From Tissierellaceae bacterium (GTDB taxonomy: Bacteria > Bacillota > Clostridia > Tissierellales > Tissierellaceae): DNA of 64,000 bases. Of this stretch, positions 60,263 to 64,000 are shown piece by piece (position 1 is the first letter of the stretch; each line of letters starts with the position of its first letter). The translations under genes were made by a program, and so were the position numbers. The notes under the pieces were generated by a model. That model did no database searches and was not told the origin of the DNA. It saw only the letters and a list, made by a program, of their open reading frames with translations. Where the stretch lies: the NCBI GenBank assembly GCA_023229175.1, contig JALNZV010000010.1:9312-73311 (forward strand), written 5' to 3'.

Positions 60263-61685
60263 ACTAGTTATCCCTGAGATAGATCAGTCTTATTCTATAA
60301 TTGATTTACAGAAAACAGTCAAAGGTGATGTAAAACAGATTACAGGAAATATTGTTACAGTACTTCTTAATCCAAAATATTGTAAGGCTAAGAAAATATA
60401 TGAAGGACAAATCTTCTATGATAAATTTACCAATGAAATCAAATTTCAAGGCAAGATTATAGGGGAAAAAAGTATAAAACCAAACCAAATTAGACTATGG
60501 GATGACTCCCTAAATAACAGGTTAGGACTTGAAATAGAAAAGCATTTTGGACTTAATTACAATGCTAATAAAATGTGGGATGCAGTTCGCTTTGTTGCTA
60601 ATCAATATGAAATAAGTCCACCAGAACAATATCTAAAAAATCTTACTTGGAAGGGAGATAGAAATGCAATAGCTAAACTCCTACCAACTTATCTAGGAGC
60701 TGAAGATACAGAACTTAATTCTTGGATTATGGAGCATATGATTTTAGGTTTGATTAAAAGAGTCTTTGAACCAGGATCCAAGTTTGATGAAATGATGGTC
60801 TTAGTAGGTGGACAAGGAATAGGAAAGTCTACTTTTGCTAGATATTTGGCTATAAGAGATGATTGGTTTTGTACCATTGAAAATATTCAAGGTAAGGATG
60901 CTGTTATGAACTTAATGGGAAAGACTGTAGTAGAAATTGAAGAATTTGTAGCCTTAAGAAATGCAAAATCAGCTAATGAAGCAAAATCATTTTTATCTAA
61001 ATTAAGCGATAGAATAAGAATCCCCTATGAAAAATTTTCAACAGATGTTCCTAGGACTTGTATTTTAATTGGTACTTTAAATGAAAGAACCTTTTTAAAT
61101 GACCATACTGGCGAGAGAAGGTATTTACCAGTAGAATGTCATAAGGAAAATAGAAGAAAGGCCATTTATATCGACAAGGATTTTCAAGGTGAACAATCAG
61201 AAAAAGAATATTTAGATTCAATCCAAGAAGATTTTAACCAGGCCCTTGCCTATGGATATAAACTCTACAAAGAGAAGAAACATTCCTGGACTATACCAAA
61301 AGAGCTATTAAAAGATTTTTACATGGAGCAAGAAAAATTTAAATACCTCAATCCAGATGTAGAAGATATCAGGTACTTCTTAGAAGAATATAAGCCAAGA
61401 AGTCAAGAACCTAATGTAACCTGCTTCAAGGAATTAGCCATGCAAGGCTATCAAATAAAATCAAAATCCTTCTCTGAAATAATGGACAACTACTTCCCGG
61501 AATGGAAGGCTATCAGATCATCAAAGACTAAAAGAATTTCCCCTAGTGGTATATCTATACCTGTAAAATTATATTATGAGAGAGAGGAAAAGATAGAAGA
61601 TAATTTTATAGAAGTTGATAATGCTGATTTACCAATAGAATGGCAAGAACCAGAGCAAATAAAAATAGACACAGGAAAAGAATAA
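60249..61685 (+). CDS. VapE-family P-loop helicase/ATPase
   Basis: This 478-residue protein of the virulence-associated E type carries Walker A GGQGIGKSTFARYL near residue 199 and Walker B-like VVEIEEF near residue 235. It also has the arginine-bearing region TGERRYLPVEC. The ATG at 60249 overlaps the primase gene by 14 bases. VapE-type proteins act as replicative helicases of satellites and islands. The C-terminal 100 residues are variable and probably DNA-binding. Confidence 0.88.
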   Translation: MKEFKLVIPEIDQSYSIIDLQKTVKGDVKQITGNIVTVLLNPKYCKAKKIYEGQIFYDKFTNEIKFQGKIIGEKSIKPNQIRLWDDSLNNRLGLEIEKHFGLNYNANKMWDAVRFVANQYEISPPEQYLKNLTWKGDRNAIAKLLPTYLGAEDTELNSWIMEHMILGLIKRVFEPGSKFDEMMVLVGGQGIGKSTFARYLAIRDDWFCTIENIQGKDAVMNLMGKTVVEIEEFVALRNAKSANEAKSFLSKLSDRIRIPYEKFSTDVPRTCILIGTLNERTFLNDHTGERRYLPVECHKENRRKAIYIDKDFQGEQSEKEYLDSIQEDFNQALAYGYKLYKEKKHSWTIPKELLKDFYMEQEKFKYLNPDVEDIRYFLEEYKPRSQEPNVTCFKELAMQGYQIKSKSFSEIMDNYFPEWKAIRSSKTKRISPSGISIPVKLYYEREEKIEDNFIEVDNADLPIEWQEPEQIKIDTGKE

Positions 61686-62122
61686 AATTGTAACTTTGTT
61701 TAAGACCTAACTTAGCGAATGAAATGAGCTTTAGTAGGTCTAATGCAACCTGTTTCCCAAGAACGATAGTGATTGGCTAGAAACAGTCTGTAACCATGTA
61801 ACTTGTAACCAAGTTTTTAAAACCCTTAGAATTAGGCGGGTAGAAATGGAAGTCTAGTAATATCCAGGCTTGTAGGAATCAAAATAAGAATCAATGCCTT
61901 ATTTGAGGACTTTTGAAATAGTAGGTTACAGTTACAAATCTCCTGTGCCTATTAAAACTTTAATAGCAAGCACAGTAAGTGTACGGACACTTACGAAAAA
62001 ATTGATAAAGCGGACCTTAAGGTTCGCTTTCTTCAAATCAAATTTTCTACTTGTTCCTATCAGAATGATTTAGGGGTTCCCCCTAAGACCCTGTTTAAAA
62101 TATAAAAGAAAAGGAGAAGAAT
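61686..62122. other. oriT-like noncoding region with clustered inverted repeats
   Basis: There is no open frame here. CTGTGC-CTATTAAA / TTTAATAG-CAA-GCACAG forms a hairpin at 61943-61975. The perfect IR GTAAGTGT-ACGG-ACACTTAC lies at 61975-61994, followed by GAAAAA, and AGCGGACCTT / AAGGTTCGCT at 62009-62028. An AGACCTA/TAGGTCT pair lies at the left end. The cluster directly before mobC matches the usual position of a transfer origin. The nic site cannot be assigned without a relaxase. Confidence 0.6.
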
Positions 62123-62464
62123 ATGGCCAATAGATACAGGAATGAAAGGATAGAAATTAAATTAACCAAGGAAGAAAAAGAAATTTTTAAGAAAAAACTT
62201 GAACTTAGTAAATCAAAATCAATGGGACATTTTATAAGGAAAAGTGTTCTTGAAGCTCCTATATTTGTAATAGATATGAATGAGTTTAGGAAGATGCAGA
62301 CCCTTATTGGGAGGAATGCAAACAATCTTAATCAGATAGCTAAAAGAGTAAATACTACAGGAGTAATCTATAGAGAGGATATTGAGGATCTTAAAAAAGA
62401 AAATGATGATATATCAAGAGAAATGATAAAAATTCAGAATATCTTGTTGAGAAAATATATTTAA
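62123..62464 (+). CDS. mobC: MobC-like relaxosome accessory protein
   Basis: This 113-residue protein has a ribbon-helix-helix N-terminus (RYRNERIEIKLTKEEKEIFK, MGHFIRKSVL) and the MobC pattern EFRKMQTLIGRNANNLNQIA near residue 60. MobC assists relaxase nicking at oriT. It normally precedes a MobA-type relaxase gene, which is not found here. Its upstream region has the oriT-like hairpins. AAAAGGAGAAG precedes the ATG. Confidence 0.85.
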   Translation: MANRYRNERIEIKLTKEEKEIFKKKLELSKSKSMGHFIRKSVLEAPIFVIDMNEFRKMQTLIGRNANNLNQIAKRVNTTGVIYREDIEDLKKENDDISREMIKIQNILLRKYI

Positions 62465-62542
62465 AACTACTTACAGGTGTAATAAGAAAGGAAGTCTGTT
62501 ATAATTATAGTAATGATTGAATTTACAGAAGGAGACAGGGAT

Positions 62543-62770
62543 ATGCAAGATTTTGGACAGGTGGTTTTCAAGATTGATCAGGTCTTGGAAGAAAAAAAGA
62601 TAAGTAAAAACAAATTAGAAAAGGATGCTAATTTACAGAGGACTCAGCTCAATTCATATTGCAACAATAAAGTTAAGAGATTAGATTTAGCTACAATAGC
62701 AAAAATTTGCTATGTATTAGATTGTGGAATAGAAGACATTATGGAATATAAAATAGGTAAGAAAATTTGA
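62543..62770 (+). CDS. XRE/Cro-type regulator before hsdM
   Basis: This 75-residue protein is essentially one Cro-like helix-turn-helix (ISKNKLEKDANLQRTQLNSY, then LDLATIAKICYVLDCGIEDI). The ATG at 62543 is placed by GAAGGAG eight bases upstream; ATG 62513 lacks a site. Its position directly before hsdM suggests it acts as a controller-type regulator of the restriction-modification genes, which often use such proteins to delay endonuclease expression. Confidence 0.8.
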   Translation: MQDFGQVVFKIDQVLEEKKISKNKLEKDANLQRTQLNSYCNNKVKRLDLATIAKICYVLDCGIEDIMEYKIGKKI

Positions 62771-62789
62771 ACACCCGGGAGGAATAGAC

Positions 62790-64000
62790 TTGGACACAAA
62801 AACAATAAAAGACTTAGAAAAAAGATTATGGGATACAGCAGACGAACTTAGAGCAAATACAGGACTAAAAGCATCAGAATATTCAACGCCTATCTTAGGA
62901 CTTATATTCTTAAAGTTTGCTGATAGCAAATACCATACATATGAAGAAGCGATAAATAAAGAATATGGAGAACTAAAAGGTGGAAGAAGAGAAAAACCTA
63001 TGGAAGAAATAGCAATAGAAAAATGCGGGTTTTATCTTCCAGAAGAATCAAGATATGACTATTTATTAAATTTAAGCGAAGAAGAAGACATAGCAAAAAA
63101 GATTAAAGAAGCTATAGAAGGCATAGAAAAGTATTCCCCTGAACTAGTTGGGATCTTACCAAAAGACAGCTATCACAATCTAAGCAAAGAAGATAACAAT
63201 AAAATATTAAATAGATTACTTAGAAACTTTAACGATATACCAACAGATATAGAAAACGATATCTTCGGAGAAATATATGAATACTTCTTAGGTAACTTTG
63301 CCCTAAAAGAAGGACAAGGTGGAGGAGAGTTCTTTACTCCTAGAACGGTGGTACAATATATGGTAGAGGTTCTAAAACCAAGAGAAGGAAAGATACTTGA
63401 TCCAGCATGTGGTTCTGGAGGTATGTTTGTACAAGCTGCTCACTATGCTAAAAGACAGAAAGAAAAGCATGGAGAAAATCATTCCATAAACCTAAGGGCC
63501 TATGGAGTAGAGATAACAGGAGAAACAGCAAATCTAGCTAAAATGAACTTGTTTTTAAATAATATAAGAGGAGATATAATAGAAGCCAACTCTTACTATG
63601 CAGATCCTCATAACTGCTTTGGAAACTTTGACTATGTAATGGCAAACCCTCCATTTAATGTAGACAATGTGGAGCTTGATTTAGTAAAAGAGCAAAAAAG
63701 ATTTAATCATTACGGAGTTCCACAAACCAAAGGTAAAAAGCCTACAGTTCCCAATGCAAATTATCTTTGGATAAATCAATTTGCAACTGCCTTAAATGAA
63801 AATGGAAGAGCAGCCCTTGTAATGGCTAACTCTGCATCAGATGCAGGGCATAGTGAAAAGGATATAAGAAAAGCCTTAATAGAAGATGGAGTAATATCCC
63901 AAATGGTTGCCCTTCCATCTAACATGTTTATAACAGTAACCCTTCCAGCTACCCTGTGGTTTTTTGATAAAGGAAAAGAGAAAAAAGATGAAATTCTTTT
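62790..64000 (+). CDS. hsdM: type I restriction-modification methylase HsdM (partial)
   Basis: The frame starts at TTG 62790 (GGGAGG seven bases upstream) and is open to the window end, giving 403 codons. The N-terminal helical domain includes LWDTADELRANTGLKASEY. The methylase motifs follow: the SAM loop DPACGSGGMF with Asp204, and the N6-adenine motif NPPF at residues 286-289. It adds methyl groups to adenine at a site chosen by a partner HsdS, which with HsdR should lie to the right. It is probably defence cargo of the island. Confidence 0.95.
   Translation, partial: MDTKTIKDLEKRLWDTADELRANTGLKASEYSTPILGLIFLKFADSKYHTYEEAINKEYGELKGGRREKPMEEIAIEKCGFYLPEESRYDYLLNLSEEEDIAKKIKEAIEGIEKYSPELVGILPKDSYHNLSKEDNNKILNRLLRNFNDIPTDIENDIFGEIYEYFLGNFALKEGQGGGEFFTPRTVVQYMVEVLKPREGKILDPACGSGGMFVQAAHYAKRQKEKHGENHSINLRAYGVEITGETANLAKMNLFLNNIRGDIIEANSYYADPHNCFGNFDYVMANPPFNVDNVELDLVKEQKRFNHYGVPQTKGKKPTVPNANYLWINQFATALNENGRAALVMANSASDAGHSEKDIRKALIEDGVISQMVALPSNMFITVTLPATLWFFDKGKEKKDEIL

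Larger units (their letters stand above)
56424..64000 (+). mobile_element. integrative/mobilizable island at the GMP synthetase 3' end (left part)
   Basis: From the last codons of the synthetase gene (GAGTGGGAG TAG at 56424-56435) to the window end, the genes are of the integrative-element type: XRE repressor, excisionase, tyrosine integrase, ribbon-helix-helix protein, primase-polymerase, VapE helicase, MobC and a type I restriction-modification methylase. The 3' end of guaA is a known hotspot for such islands in Firmicutes. The right end lies outside the window, so the exact att core cannot be shown. Confidence 0.82.

Overview
The window is low-GC chromosomal DNA from an anaerobic, motile, selenocysteine-using member of the Firmicutes. 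Four features point to a Clostridia/Tissierellia-type lineage: a UGA-containing CC/Se-motif selenoprotein gene, an acyl-CoA dehydrogenase with EtfBA behind a Rex operator, an NAD(P)-type glutamate dehydrogenase, and sigma-28 flagellar genes. AGGAGG-like ribosome binding sites and frequent TTG/GTG starts fit the same group. I cannot name the species from sequence alone, and I see no rRNA, tRNA, CRISPR array or complete insertion sequence.

Layout. (1) 1-4557: the tail of an unidentified gene, then a 1479-residue SMC/MukB-like coiled-coil ATPase with unusual nucleotide-binding motifs. (2) 4572-8328: a tightly coupled glycogen/sugar set (pgi, ROK glucokinase, malQ). (3) 8387-16791: a CBS-pair protein, a flagellar-operon zinc-ribbon protein, a chemoreceptor, a YihY-type membrane protein, an S9 peptidase and two proteins of unknown function. 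(4) 16910-19803: a sigma-28 promoter driving flaG-fliD-fliS-flgN. (5) 19837-27944: a DnaA-box cluster, hpf, secA, prfB (with its programmed frameshift), tex and an ATP-NAD kinase-like gene. (6) 27953-28903: a REP-like palindrome, then an FMN riboswitch controlling ribU. (7) 29071-31680: tsaE-tsaB-rimI-tsaD, making the tRNA t6A modification enzymes, followed by a second DnaA-box cluster. (8) 31845-39539: ABC-F ATPase, the selenoprotein, rex, bcd-etfB-etfA and gdh, which together form a redox and amino-acid fermentation neighbourhood. (9) 39581-47712: a TetR-controlled RND exporter, an OGG1-like glycosylase, a DUF554 protein and CIRCE-groES-groEL. (10) 47925-53688: a papain-like hydrolase with no normal start codon, then a DUF3798 lipoprotein with an ABC importer. 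(11) 54041-56435: guaB and a GMP synthetase subunit that lacks the glutaminase domain.

From about 56424 to the window end lies an integrative/mobilizable island placed at the 3' end of the GMP synthetase gene. It holds a GC-richer structured leader, three palindromes spaced exactly 60 bp apart, an XRE repressor with two operators over the xis-int promoter, an excisionase, a tyrosine integrase, a ribbon-helix-helix protein, a primase-polymerase, a VapE-type helicase, an oriT-like inverted-repeat cluster, MobC, a second XRE regulator and the start of a type I restriction-modification methylase (hsdM). No relaxase is visible, so the element may be mobilised in trans.

The best candidates for something under-described are the orphan SMC-like system at the left edge, the selenoprotein, the AUA-start hydrolase, the paired DnaA-box clusters, the glutaminase-less GMP synthetase and the 60-bp palindrome array of the island.
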